Assembly (NCBI RefSeq): GCF_014805625.2
Contig: NW_023998415.1
Span: 29,573,453-29,637,452, forward strand
Origin: Glossina fuscipes
Lineage: Eukaryota > Arthropoda > Insecta > Diptera > Glossinidae
DNA: 64,000 nucleotides
Direction of reading: 5' to 3'
Shown here: piece by piece, positions 1 to 12,766 of the stretch
Layout: each line of letters begins with the position of its first letter
How positions within the stretch are numbered: position 1 is the first letter of the stretch
Made by a program: the position numbers and the translations under genes
The notes under the pieces: generated by a model
Told to the model about the DNA's origin: nothing
The model's database searches: none
The model's input: the letters and a program-made list of their open reading frames with translations, nothing else

Positions 1-2000
1 TTTAGAAGTGACTTAAACTTTTTCAAGGACACACTTACAACGTCCCCACATGCCAATGTGATGAAAAGTTTTATTTTGAAAATATAAAAAAAATCAGCCG
101 CACCCACTCCATATTATGGAGTATCGAAATTTAGTTCTTTTACATTTTATTGTCTTCCTTAGGATAACGGTGATGGGTAAAACTTTCTTACTTATTTATG
201 GTTGAAAATTATGGAGAGTGAATTGAGTGAGTTGTCTCTTTGATTTTCATTTAGCGGTCCTCTAATATCATCTCTTACCGTTGCGAATACTAGTCATGTA
301 AGATTTTTAAATATTTATGATCAGTTTCACAATTGATCAACTGACGCTGGTCACTTTTATGTTTAACATAAAATGTAAATAATAAGCTTTCTTAAGGGGG
401 AGCAAAATATTAAAGATAATTTTATTAAAACTGGGCTTTATTTTTATTTTATTATTCGTTATTTCGATAGTTTTTATATGATGTAATATTGATGTTTATA
501 CTTAAGTTTAGCTGAAATTATGTTAATGCCTGAAATCAGTGAAATCATCCTCAGCGGCAACGCAATATTAAATTATTCGTCGCTTACGCGCTTAGGTGTA
601 CGTTTGTTTAGCATAAGCTTCTTAGTACGTCTACCGATGTTACTCTGTATATTTTTCTTATAGAACAGACTAAGACTTAAAAAAACAAAAAAAATATTTA
701 AAACAAGGAAATTCTTCAATAATTTACATATTATAATAGATGTTACGCAGATATGTTACACAAATATTTGACCAAAGCATATAAAGGTCCAAGGTTAAAT
801 AACAAACCTATTTAAACATTCAGTGACATGCCTTTATTTAAGCGACAATTATTCTCAAGATGCGTTCCGGCACATATATGACTGTGTAAAGAATCCTGCT
901 GTAGATAAGAAATAATTTTGGTTTTTGCTTAGTTTTTAAGTTATTTCTTGGGGAATTAGAACTGAATCGGTGGTTTTTGTCCCTGTCAAACGACGAAGGT
1001 CTCTTTTAATTTGTATGATTCGGTGAGTGCCGATATTAATGAAGTCGTTAGACATATATATATATCGTGTGTAGTGTCCAAATAAAAGTATACACATAGT
1101 CTGCGTTGTTTGATGAGACAATAGTACTTAATGAAAGACTGCCTGTATTTGTATCTTTTGAGGAAGAAGAAGAATTTTTGGTTTAATTAAATGATGAACA
1201 GTCTTTTGTTCGAATGTCAGTTTATCTCTGCTGCTTGAGCCAATATGCGTAAATCAAATAAACTTGATTTAAAAATGAAAGAAATTGATAATGTAATTTT
1301 GAATATAATATGAAATCAATTGATCGATGAATAAAAATTGTTTTAAGTTAATAACTGATGAAAACATTTTATCGTAAACGATGACGACAAAGGTTACGAA
1401 GAAAGGCTCAAATATTTATATTGATGCATGATTCCACTTTAAATCGGATTAAAAGTTCAATTTTTATTTGTATATACATGACCTCAAGTGTATATGAGAA
1501 TACATATGAATCTCTCGTTCGGGACACTTTATACGGTACTAAACATATCGCGTAAAACTGAATTTGTTGAAAAGACCCAACTGATTGTGTTATGTGTCGT
1601 TGGTCGTACTTCGTACTTCGTGAAATTATAAATTAAAAGTTTTCTTAACTCGAAGGGTATTGCATTGCTTCCGAAAAGTACAGAAATGTTCTTAAGATAT
1701 AGTTTGTTTTCCTAGAGTCCACTTTAGGTTGTCGAAGTAATAGTGAATAAAAATGATTTGGATTAAATTTGTTTAAATTCACACTTGGGTAAGCAAGGGT
1801 CCAAACGTATATGCATAACTTTTGGTAGCTAACGTTCGTTATGTATGATATCAAATACAATAAATTGTTATAAACGTTTTATCTACTGTACTAAATAGTG
1901 TAGTTTCCTGTCTGTGTACTTCATACGTTCCTTGCTTTCTCTTATATTGCTGTTCTATTGGTGGGTTGCGCGCGCCTTATGTAATCTATTGCAATATTTA
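1..2000. other. AT-rich non-coding stretch, nothing recognised
   Basis: Both strands are broken by stops in every frame; the longest open frames are about 60-70 codons and look like chance. I see no transposon motif, RNA gene or long tandem repeat. It could be intron or intergenic spacer. Confidence 0.6.
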
Positions 2001-2375
2001 CCGCGTGTGTCCGTTGCTTAAGGCGATTTTGTAAATTACATTTCCGGCAATAAATTTTTCATACCTCTGGCATCTTCTTCTAAATTGCTATCGTTTGTTG
2101 TATATTGCCACCAATACATCAACGAACACATACGAATAAATATATATATATATATATATCCTATATTTTCATCGTTTACCATCTCTGTCAGCATTATTGC
2201 AACGACCTGAACTACTACCATTACGCGTGTTTCCATATGCAGTGTTACATATATATACTGAAATATTGAACAATAAGAGAAATAGAAGATATATGTATAT
2301 GCATCGACTTGCATCTCTGATGATTTTCTTTTTCGATAGAATATCATTTTTTGCACTTATTATTTTTTCTCTATA

Positions 2376-2406
<31 letters not shown>

Positions 2407-2912
2407 CTTTTTATATATAATAAAGCAAAAGACTAAACTTAAAGAATATTGAATTTTTATTTAACAAATTTCGGCCAGAGCTTAGTTTAGGGTAGAGTTA
2501 TTCAACTTATTATTTTTTGTATTAGTCATAAAGTAATTTTAGCTGCATTCATTTTACATATAGATGTAGATTCTTCTTGTTTTCATTGATATAAAAATTT
2601 CCTTTCATTTTAACACATCAACACATAAACGCTATATAGAAACTTAACAGTAAACAATTATTGTTCAATATAATTCAATTAGTAGTTCATTTTTCTGTAC
2701 ATATGGAGAATGACATGCGTATGTGATTGTCTGTGGCAGTGAAAGTGTTATGCACATATGTACGTATGATTATGGTTATAAAAAAAAAAAAAAAAAACAA
2801 CAAAAAAACGTAGCTTTCATAAAATTTACTACATTTTGAAAGCATATTTTGCGGAGTGTAAAGAAATATATGTGTGTTCTTGTGTATGCTAGTATGTTTA
2901 TGTATGTATGCA

Positions 2913-2943
<31 letters not shown>

Positions 2944-3858
2944 GCGTGCCTGTGTATGTATGTGTGTGTGTGTGTGTATAAGTTCAACAACAACAGGTTG
3001 CTCTGACATCACACACTAACTAACTACTATACAATATCAAATAACAACAAATAATACCAGACATAAACTGAATGAAAACAAAAATAACAACAACAACAAC
3101 AACAACTGCAGCAAAAAGTGGCAATAGTTTGTTGTTTTTTCATTTTTTATTTCATTTACTTTTGCTTCTGGTTTTTTTTCTATCATGACTGCAATAACGC
3201 ATACGAATGCATACATACGTAGATATGGATATTATATGTATATGTATATATATATATATATGTTTATATCTATAACGAATATATATGCGTATGAATGTTT
3301 ATGTACATATGCACATACATGCAAGCATGTCATAAAATATAGGTCGCTGAACCAAATGCCTAGTGAAAAACAATTTGGGAAAATTTTAAAAAAGAAAGCA
3401 AAACATTAAAAAAAAGTGCATGAAAAGCAATCGCACAGCAGCCAACGTGCGAATGTGTTTTAGTTCTTTTGACGTATGTGTTTTGTATCCCATTGCCGGA
3501 AAAAAAAATCTCTATGAATATGTATGAGCACAAATCTGTGTGTATGCGTGTATTGTATGCGTTTAAGTGCATGTATGCGTGTATGATGTAAACAGAAAAT
3601 AAAAGTTTTGCAATTCGTTTTCAATTTTTGCAACAATTCACGCGACCAAATCACACACAATATCAAGTTCAGCCAGCAATCACAACAACAAAAACTGTTG
3701 GCAATCAACGTCGTCAAATTGGTCGTCAGTGCCATATGAAAATCAGCAACACAGCGGCCGGTCGATTGGTTGGTCACTGTTTTGGGGAGAGGGTGTTTGC
3801 CGTGTGATGTACAAGAGATATTGGCTTATGAAGTCATCACCACAATTTATACATACGC

Positions 3859-3900
<42 letters not shown>

Positions 3901-5287
3901 TATTTGTGTGAACAAAATCAGAGCATGAAAACATTGACAGAAAGAGAAAAACAAAACAGGAATAAAAAAATATTGAATACAAAAAGTGCATGTGTGCAAT
4001 TGCATGTGCATGTGTAGGAAGTATACTTCTTGTTGCACTGGTAAGTGTGTACGTGTGTATTATATCAAATGATCATCATTGGTTAACAAGTGTCGTACAA
4101 TTGTTACAATAACAAATTGTGTTATTTACCGGTCGTTTGTTTCGTGTTTGTTTTTTATTCTCGCTTTGCTTTAGTTTTTTTATATTTCTTTTTTTTTTCC
4201 ACTGTTCTCGTAATGTTTGACCTTGATTTGCATTTCTTTTGCCAAACTGTTTGTAAATATGTGGCATGTTGTTGCAACATACTTTTGCATTTAAATACGA
4301 ACGTGGAAAAGTAGAGAATTACCCTTTCCATCTCTAACAACGAATCCGTTGCTATATAAAACGACAGACGGAATCACGCTCACATATTTAACTGTCTGTG
4401 CGATAGTAAAAAATATATTTAAAAAAAAACAAAACAAAAATAAAACATCAGAACAAGTATACGCCGTCATGCTCTTGGCAATATAAACTAAGAAAATATA
4501 TGTGCATAGGTAGGTTACGTATGGATTATATATATATATATATATGTATGTACAAATATGTATGCACGTATGAACGTGTAAGAAAAGCTTTGGTTGGTTT
4601 GGCTGCTTAGTGTTAAATACTACGTTATACACAGAATGCACAGATACAGGCACTCGTATAATGACGTACTTGCACGTAAGTACATGTGTTTATACATTTG
4701 AATAGCAAATGTGTGGCAACTGTCCCGTGAGTGCTTTTCGTGAATTGTTTGTGAATATGTTGTGTGTTGTTCTTCAACTCCTGTACGGTGGCATTAGATT
4801 CTATGCGTTATTATATTTACGATTTACAACAACGATTTAGCTACATATACAAACGTAAATACATATTTACATTTCATTCATAGCACGTACACCCAGCCGT
4901 ATATGCAAACTGATATAAATACTTATGTAGGTGCTGCTATTGAGACGGTCTCTAAACAGATGCAGATGCAATACATAGAGAGCTCGTTTCAAATTTAACA
5001 TGGCATGTACGTACATGTATGCGATTCGCTTCTGTGTACTAAATTTTTTTTGTTTTCTTTGCTACTAATGTTGGTGTCTTTTGTCTGGCTGCTTCTATTT
5101 TCACGTATAAAGAAAGTATGTATGTATGAAGAAAAACACAAAATTGTAAAAGAATTCGTATCTTTCCCCCGTCCCTGTTGACATATGGGAATTTCAACGA
5201 AGTAAAAGCGACGCGAAGGAGCGAAAACCCCTTTCATTTCGTCTTTTCATATATCGGATGTCGTCTTCCTCGATTCTACGAGGGAAG

Positions 5288-5531
5288 TTTTCTTTAGTTT
5301 TAGTTTAGTTTTTCTTTTCTTTTCTTTTAAATTCCTTTTCTTGTCTTTTCTTTTCTTTGCCGTTTCTTGGTCTTTTCTTTACATTTCCTTTTTTTCACAT
5401 CTTTGCCTTTCCTTTTGTTTTTCATTCGTGTTCGTTTCTTTTCTTTTCTTTTCTTTTTCATTCCTTTTCTTTTCTTGTTTGTTCTTTTCTTTCCTTTTTT
5501 CTTTCCGTCCTCTTTTTCTTTGCTTTACTTT
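5288..5531. repeat. Long polypyrimidine (TTTTC-type) tract
   Basis: The plus strand is almost wholly C and T for about 240 bases, built from TTTTC/TTTCC units with rare purine interruptions. Three overlapping plus-strand open frames of 64-101 codons here encode only F, S and L and are by-products of the tract. Such a strand bias could form triplex DNA, or be the pyrimidine tract of an old tandem repeat. Confidence 0.7.
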
Positions 5532-6596
5532 ATGATATACATTGTATTTTGTCTATTATTTTACCTTCAAATTTTTTTTAACCAGAAATTTTTCGCTTTT
5601 TTTTTTTTATTTTTTGTTTCATTTCATTTCATTAAGTATCGCGACAAATGTAGAAATGAAATAATCTATTAATCTAAAGTTTGGGTTACTGTGCGAGCGT
5701 ATATATGCGTGCGTTCGTGCGTATACGTATTGTTTTTATTTTCGTGTAACGTACTTTCTCTGGCTGCCATGAATAGAAAATGTCTAAAAGCAACAGCGTG
5801 TCATTATATTTTTATAGTTGAGCTTAGGAGTTTTTCAAGTTCATAATGTCAACAAATCTGGCCAAGAATTCCTTTGAATTATTTGCTGAATACAAAATTT
5901 TCCTTTCCTTACGTTTTCTCCTGTGAGGACTACGATGAACATGTTTTTTTGCTGTCTTTGACCGCTTCAACTAGTTTTCTTCGTTTGAAATTCTACGATG
6001 CTGACTGGTAGAAAAAGCATAGCAAACAAACGACAACAATAGCACCAAAAGCATGGATGGAAAGCAAAAGTTGAGAAAAAATGTACACATATACGATTGT
6101 GGGTATGTTTGTTTATATGTATGTACTATGGGAAAAAATTTGAAAAAGTTTTTTTTTTCTTTTTTTTTTTTTCTCTAGTTTTTCTAAAAGAAATCAAGCA
6201 ACGTTAAGCAGCAGCAACAGCAGCAGCAGCGATTGCATGTTGTAGGTTGATGACGATGCGATGCTTGCCATTTTTATTGCTGTTGTTGTTGTTGTTGTTG
6301 TTGGTTTTGTTGTTTGTATTGTTGCTTAAGCTGCCTGTCTGGCTGTTTAGTAAGTGGTTACACTTGATATTTTTGTATTTTCAAGTTAATGTTTTTTTCC
6401 TGGTTCGCCTTCATTTTATTTGGATATCACATGCTACGCAGTTTTGCTCTTTTTTGCTTTATTTGTTTTCCTTTTTTTCTTTTTTCCTTTTTTTGTTTTT
6501 TTTTTGGTTTTGCTAACAATTGACAAAAGCCGTTGAAAAAGTCAATGTCAGCCTTCAAACGGAAGTGATACTTTTGCTACTAATAGAACAACATAA

Positions 6597-6618
6597 ACAC
6601 ACACACACACACACAAAT

Positions 6619-6665
<47 letters not shown>
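6597..6665. repeat. Compound (CA)n(TA)n microsatellite
   Basis: A broken run of CA units passes directly into about 13 TA units. Confidence 0.9.
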
Positions 6666-7504
6666 GACCGAACGTATGAATTTATTCAGACAGACAAACG
6701 TCTGGCATTGAGAGACATTTGATAAAAGTTCATAGAAACACTTAATACCTGTTTGGTGTCTGTCTGGAGAAGGGAAACGAAAGCAGATAAAAATGGAAAG
6801 TTTGTTTCTGAATGAAAATCCAAAAGGGAAACATTTATACGTACATATCTCTCAAGGACGTAACAAAATTATGGAGATTGATAAGAAGAAAGTAGAGAAT
6901 ATAGTAATCAGAAGCAGCGGAAGCAAAACAGACGCACTAAGAAAACTTTCTTTTTCATTAAAAACAATTTAATGAGTGCGAGTAATAAAAAAGTGTTAAT
7001 AAAAAAAAGGGGATCTTTTTACTGTTTATTTTTATTTTTCAAAACGAAGCAAAGAAGCAGCTAACTCTTTAACGTCCGCTTATTAATGAGCGATAACGAC
7101 GGATAATACTTAGAAAAGTTATAACAATTATGCCATTTATTTCATCCATCATCAATGACTTGCAAGACAGACGTATGCATCCCATTTGAAATGAAATTTT
7201 TAAATGGTATCTTCGCCATACTTAAGTATAATTTTATTGATAACGTTATTCGACTCCTTGCTAAGATTTAACTAATTTTCCAACATAATTTGATAAGAAT
7301 GAACAAAAGGGATCCTTCTTCTTCTATGAAATTTCTAGAATAGTTTTTAACGTCAGACAGAAAGATAAACTAAAATAAATATGGTTGGAATGAATTCTAC
7401 TATAGATGGTATCTTATGGCATGTGCTTTGATTCCCTTATATACTGACAAGTTTCATCTGTCTCTTCGGACGGTTATAAATGATATTTTTCGTACGCTTA
7501 CAAC

Positions 7505-7526
7505 ATATGTCACATATGTGACATAT
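7505..7526. promoter_or_regulatory. Perfect 22-bp palindrome
   Basis: The 11-base half-site ATATGTCACAT is followed directly by its exact reverse complement, centred on CATATG. It sits in otherwise unremarkable AT-rich DNA. An E-box-like CATATG core flanked by GTCAC arms could bind a dimeric factor, but no function is shown. Confidence 0.45.
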
Positions 7527-9113
7527 TCATGTTTGACTCACAAATATATAACAAATGAAATTTTTAGTTATTAAAGGAAAATTAAAATAAAGGATAATAA
7601 GAAAAAGTAAAGGATAATAATAATAATAATAATAATAATAATAGTTGAGATATCTAGATACTCCAAGTTCAATGAGATTACCAGAAAATTTGAATTTATT
7701 TCAAAATGCGATATTGGTTACATCAAAGATATGCGTGCTTGTGCGAGTAGCTCGAGAAATTAGTATATGGCTGCGATATATGCAAGAACTACTTCCCCAT
7801 TGAACGATATCATACGATATCACTGCTCCTTTACTCTTTTTATCAGTAAATATTATTAAAATTATTTTCATTATTACGCCGCGTTAAATAAGAATCTGAG
7901 AGAATAGGAGAACTTGACAAGGCAGTCAAGACAGATATACATTTTCATAATCATATTTGACTTTCGTGATAATGGTGATGATGGAAAATGAAATGATAAA
8001 AAAAAGAGATGAAACGAGAATTTTCATATTTTTCTATAGGTCCGTAATAAAGTAAGCAATTAAGGACAATATTGCAGATATGTACATATATCTGTTAATT
8101 TCATTATCATCTACGGATTGAAATTGATTTCACCTTATATGATATTTATGATGTATTGTATGAAGAGAGTAAACAAAATTACAAATTAACTTAAATGAGA
8201 AATAGAATACACGAAATTATAAAAAAATTGTGAAAGAACTTTTCCTTGTCCGCATAATTAATTAAAGGAAATTCATCTTTTTTTTTTATTGCTCGTGGTC
8301 AGCACAATGCATAGCCTGGTTGGTTGACCGTCAGCCTGGTCGAAGAACAAAGTCATGAAGACAGTAACAGTAACAGTAAAGGTAACATATTATATGCGGA
8401 GTTGTAAGAGAATTTCAAGAGACAATGTCAAAATACCCACAATTGTGCTCAGCAATACGGCATTGGCAGCGAATGTTTGCAACAATAAGGTGAGACATAG
8501 CTGTCAATGCAGGGGCACCAACACTATTAGCATACAATACGAACGATAAGAGAATTTTTACCAGATTTACACAGTCACAGTCGCAGTTACACAGATACAG
8601 ACAGGACATGGAATTTTACTGCGCACACCATACGACTAAAAAAATCGATAATTCTCAGACACGTTTCCTACCTTTGTGTGAATGTGTATGAAAATCGCAC
8701 CAAGGGTAAACTAGCAGAAATTTTACGTGTATGCGTGCCTGCGTACGTGTAGACTGAGTGAGCTAGTGAGTGAATGCAAGTGAGAATGTATTCGTGCACA
8801 ATGTAAATACAAATACATGTACTGATGCTTTGAATAGCATTTCCTCTTTATATAAAATTTTTGTTGGGCTAACGATACATATTCATGAACACATACACAA
8901 ACGAAGCAGACTTCGTTTGCTATTTTTGCTTCATCCCAGTGTCGGTGACTGTTTTAATGTCGGTATTGTGGTTGAGACATTGTTTAAGGTAGTATACGTG
9001 TAAATATCTCTATGTGTAGGTGTATATGTATTATGCCGTTTACTTTTCTCGTTGTTATCGTCGTCAGTTAGCTTTCGGTCTCGCTTTTTGTGCCCTGGTC
9101 GTCATTATTATTG

Positions 9114-9193
9114 ACGTCGCCGTCGTCGTCGTCGTCATCGTCATCGTCACCGTCACCGTCACCGTCATCGTCATCGTCATCGTCGTCGTCGTG
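9114..9193. repeat. GTC/ATC/ACC trinucleotide array
   Basis: About 26 trinucleotide units of GTC with interspersed ATC and ACC. It lies inside a 153-codon plus-strand open frame (9020-9481) whose middle is only valine, isoleucine and threonine. I take that frame as non-coding because nothing in it resembles a domain. Confidence 0.8.
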
Positions 9194-9648
9194 GAGAATG
9201 TCTCTGTCTGTGACTATGTGGCTAATACAGCCTTTTGTGACTCTGTCCCATTGTTTTTGCTAATTGTCTTGCAATACCCCACCGCCTACCAATTTTTCTT
9301 CTTACTCATGGCATTTGGTCTTTTAAACTTTCTCTTGTACTCATACGACACTCTCCTCGGTTGTTCTCTTTTGTGCGCGTCTCTATTGATTTTACTTTTA
9401 GATTTCATCATCAGGGATATAGGGTGGTTGTATGTGGGTTTCAGGCATCGCAGTATGGGTACAAATTTTTGTAAGATATAAGACTAAATGTTTATGTCGG
9501 TTTGTGTGGCTAGATGTCTTTTGGAATTTTTCCATCTTTCACTCTTCCGCACCCTTTTGCAATCTTCCTCGTCTTCATTAGTTACTATAGCAAATTGTTC
9601 TACATATTTCACCTCATTCCTACGATGTCCAATTTATATATTATATAT

Positions 9649-9690
<42 letters not shown>

Positions 9691-10586
9691 CATACATCTA
9701 CATACTAATATTGCCTAACTTCAAGTTTAATTAAATTTCTTTTTATATATATTTTGTTTTTTTTTTTTGTAATTTTTGAATAAATTTACTTTAATATTGC
9801 TTCTATGACTTATTTTTTCTTCTTCTTATTTTTGTTGACTTTCGAAATGAAAACTTCTCTTCATTTTACATTTCATTTAGTTAATTTTGATTAAATAATT
9901 TCCTTTTTGTTTTATTTTTCATTATTCTTCGATCATCATATTCGTGTTACTCTTTGTGGGAATTTTCTCTTTGCTGTGATGATTCTTGAAAATTGTTGTT
10001 TAAATTACGCCTATTGTACGCCTTGATAATATAATAATAATAAATGCAAATGCACTTGTATGTAATATAGCATATATATAAATATACATGTATAGATATA
10101 TATATATATATATATATATGTATATGGATGGAGATATATATGCACATATATATATGAATATATATATATATATATATATGTATATGCAGTATATAGTTCT
10201 ATGCATATATGTACGTACATACGTATATTTCAATTATCCTCTTGTACAGCAGTTTTTGACCGTTCCCACCTCAACACTTCTCTTTCACCAGCACCTATGG
10301 TAGCATTTTACTTGTTCTCCGCAATAACGTTCGTAGGGCGGAGGAAATGTTATGTATGCTTCGTTATAGGAGTATAGCTAGGCAGGCGATGACTGAATGG
10401 GGTATTGGAAGTGTGGATTTTACGTTCGTTATTATTATTATTTTTTTTTTTTTTTTTTTTGTAAAAAATTTTGTTTATTTTAGCAACTTTGAGTTGTTAG
10501 TGTTGGCGCAGCTTTTTCTTCCTGTACATAATTGAAATTTGTGGCTGCATTACATACATAACACATATCTATATACATATATATAC

Positions 10587-10635
<49 letters not shown>

Positions 10636-10760
10636 TCTTCATCTACATATATATAAATGTACATATATATATGTATATTCTTCATCAACTCATCTCATCT
10701 ATTCTCTCTCCCTCGTTGTTTCTCTTTGGCTTTCTCTTTCTCGGCCAATATTAATATTTC

Positions 10761-12040
10761 AAAAAATAAAATTAAATTTTCTTCGTTCGAGGTGGTTGTA
10801 GTTGTTGTTGCGCCGTACGGTTTTACGGGTTTTATTAAACCAACAAAAATTAATGACATCCCAATTAAAATTAATGCATTTGAAATGAGATTTTTTTGCT
10901 GTTCTTTCCTTAAATTTTTAATAATTTTTTTTTTTTTTTTCCTTTTTGTTATAACTAATAAAATGAATCCTTTAAATTGCCTTACATCCTACTACGTAAG
11001 GGAATTCAAAAGCAAAAATGCCTTCGGATAGGTGTTGTTAATAAAAATTCTATCTTACATTCAAATACTTAGTTATATCAAATAGAGAGAAGCGTTCGAA
11101 TTTCTTTTCATCCTTCTGCAGCTATTTTGCGACAATTTTTCCAGATTTTTAAAATCTACTGTACTGTCATGAAATAGTAACTCCTTCAAGCGTCGTAGTA
11201 ATGATCACTCTACATACACATATTATAAAGTTATTGGCCTTCGAAGACACAAAGAAATAATGTGCGAAGAAAATGCTTTGGATCGTTGGCTATGAATCGA
11301 TTACTTGTTCTAATACTGTATTTTTGGTACAAATGGGAAGAATCGAACATCTTCATAATTTCACTTTAATAAAATTACGTATAACGCAACTGATTAACTG
11401 ATGCTTTTGAAAAAAAGACATTCCAATATGCAAATGAATTGCGGAGAGACAAATATCTCGATATAGTTTGGGAACTACTGCCAGCGTTCTTAGAAATTGT
11501 TATGTACATAAACTTGACAAGCATCAAAAACTAAGCGAGTTATTCATTGGAAAAAAATTAATAAAGCTCGGTGTCTATAATTTGAACATTTGAGCTGATC
11601 CTGGGATTCAAACGTCCTGCTTAATTGTTAGCTTACTAACGCAGACTTGCAATCTTTTTTATTTTATGAAAATGTACATACTCGAACTATGAGTTCAAAG
11701 TTGAGATCACAAACTCAGAAGCATTCAATTCTAGTTTACTTTACAAATAGTTAAGTTAAGTTGGATACTTTACGTGTACGTATTGCTTGCTTTGTGTTCT
11801 ATATGAATAAGGATTGTGAAGACTGTGGAAAGTACACGCTACGTTCGCTTGAAGCTTGATATGATTACATATGCTTCAGACGCTGTACACTGAGGGTTTC
11901 CTTCAGTGCAAATTAGCATCACAACCCATACACTTTTCTTTCAAGCCCACTGCTAATATTTTACATTGAATCAAGCAAAGAGTTGCTGGCGCCTTCATGA
12001 AAACGCAAACACATTTGTCTTATATTTTAAATGAACACTT
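10761..12040. other. Non-coding stretch, nothing clear
   Basis: Simple repeats thin out compared with the block before. No domain, RNA gene or terminal repeat was recognised. A weak tRNA-like patch near 11597-11655 was considered and rejected. Confidence 0.5.
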
Positions 12041-12043
12041 TTA

Positions 12044-12610
12044 TTATACCAGATACTCCTAAGTGTCATTTTGATCGGTTACGTTTTGGCAGTGCAGACG
12101 TTCCGGGGTTACATGGGCGATAAACCGAAACAATTAGTCTTTACAAGTTTTATTTCAGGTCAGCATTAACAGAACGCGGCATCGGAAAAAGCTTTACTTG
12201 GATTACGTTAAAAACCGGAGTATACGATGGATGCATTAAAATTTGACAGCCGACTCACTGAATATTGTATCGTCTGACATGACCTTGCCCAGGAAGTCGA
12301 CCACTTTTCTATAGATAAATTTGGGATGCTTCAATTCAGTTGCGGGCTTTCATTACATTAGTTTTCGACAACAGGGAAACTATTGTCTGGCTAGGTTCAA
12401 GGAACTTGTGTGATGCATGATTGTTTGGCCTATCCAATCCTATCAAATACCAACTCAATGAAGCATATCATTGACGTGTATTAACCATTTTTCAGCGACG
12501 AGTATCAATGTCCGCAAAAATGACTTGATTGCGTTTCCATTCATTAGTGTTTCGCAGTGCTTGAAAGTTCCGTCCTTCATTGCTAATTTGTGGGATCCGA
12601 GCTCTTTTTA
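12044..12610 (-). pseudogene. Decayed mariner transposase fossil (copy A)
   Basis: Read on the minus strand through several frames, this matches a mariner transposase from its linker to its C-terminus. About 12600-12570 gives KELGSHKLAM, which aligns with the linker motif usually read K-W-V-P-H-E-L. Further on comes AEKWLIHVND, where D-E-K-W-I-x-Y-D-N is expected, so the first catalytic Asp is now Ala. Then follow EPSQTI (N-Q-T-I region), a D-N-A-R-P-H-like patch, and HPSYTPVFNVIQVKLF near 12237-12190, which aligns one-for-one with the H-P-P-Y-S-P-D-L-A-P-S-D-Y-H-L-F block with its Asp lost. The frame ends with a P-E-R motif and a TAA at 12044-12046. Several parts are missing, so it spans fewer codons than the usual about 345. 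It is dead. The spacing of motifs makes chance unlikely, though each motif alone is degenerate. Confidence 0.7.
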
Positions 12611-12766
12611 TGTTCGCTGTTATGCAAATGATTCAAAAATTTTTTTTTGGTCAAGGCCTAGTGCCGTGCCCGTCACACGGTTGTGCCGGTCTTTCTTAAT
12701 TTTTTTGAAGAATACCGCCGATTTTGTCCATACTAGGGCGCGGCTTACCTTTAACAAAGAAATACA

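Larger units (their letters stand above)
2001..10760. other. Microsatellite-dense non-coding block
   Basis: This block carries many simple repeats: (TA)n at 2140-2159, 2381-2406, 2914-2943, 3866-3897, 9635-9689, 10099-10120 and 10581-10629; a compound (CA)n(TA)n at 6597-6665; (TTG)n near 6280-6303; (TAA)n at 7613-7643; and a GTC/ATC array at 9114-9193. CAA/CAG-rich stretches and TATGTA/ACATAC-rich words fill the spaces. Open frames here are low-complexity translations of repeats (runs of Y/I, L, V, F). No exon is convincing. Dense short repeats of this kind are common in introns and spacers of higher flies. Confidence 0.65.

Noticed and set aside
4291..4653. 120-codon minus-strand frame
   Set aside because: Contains a TA-derived Tyr/Ile segment and a poly-Phe segment; no real protein features.
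9020..9481. 153-codon plus-strand open frame
   Set aside because: Its centre is a translated GTC/ATC array (valine, isoleucine, threonine only) and the rest has no domain; the length is explained by the stop-free repeat.
11597..11655. tRNA-like patch with a B-box-like GTTTGAATCC on the minus strand
   Set aside because: The B box has a mismatch, no good A box is found at the right distance, the arms do not pair, and no tail or target duplication is visible.
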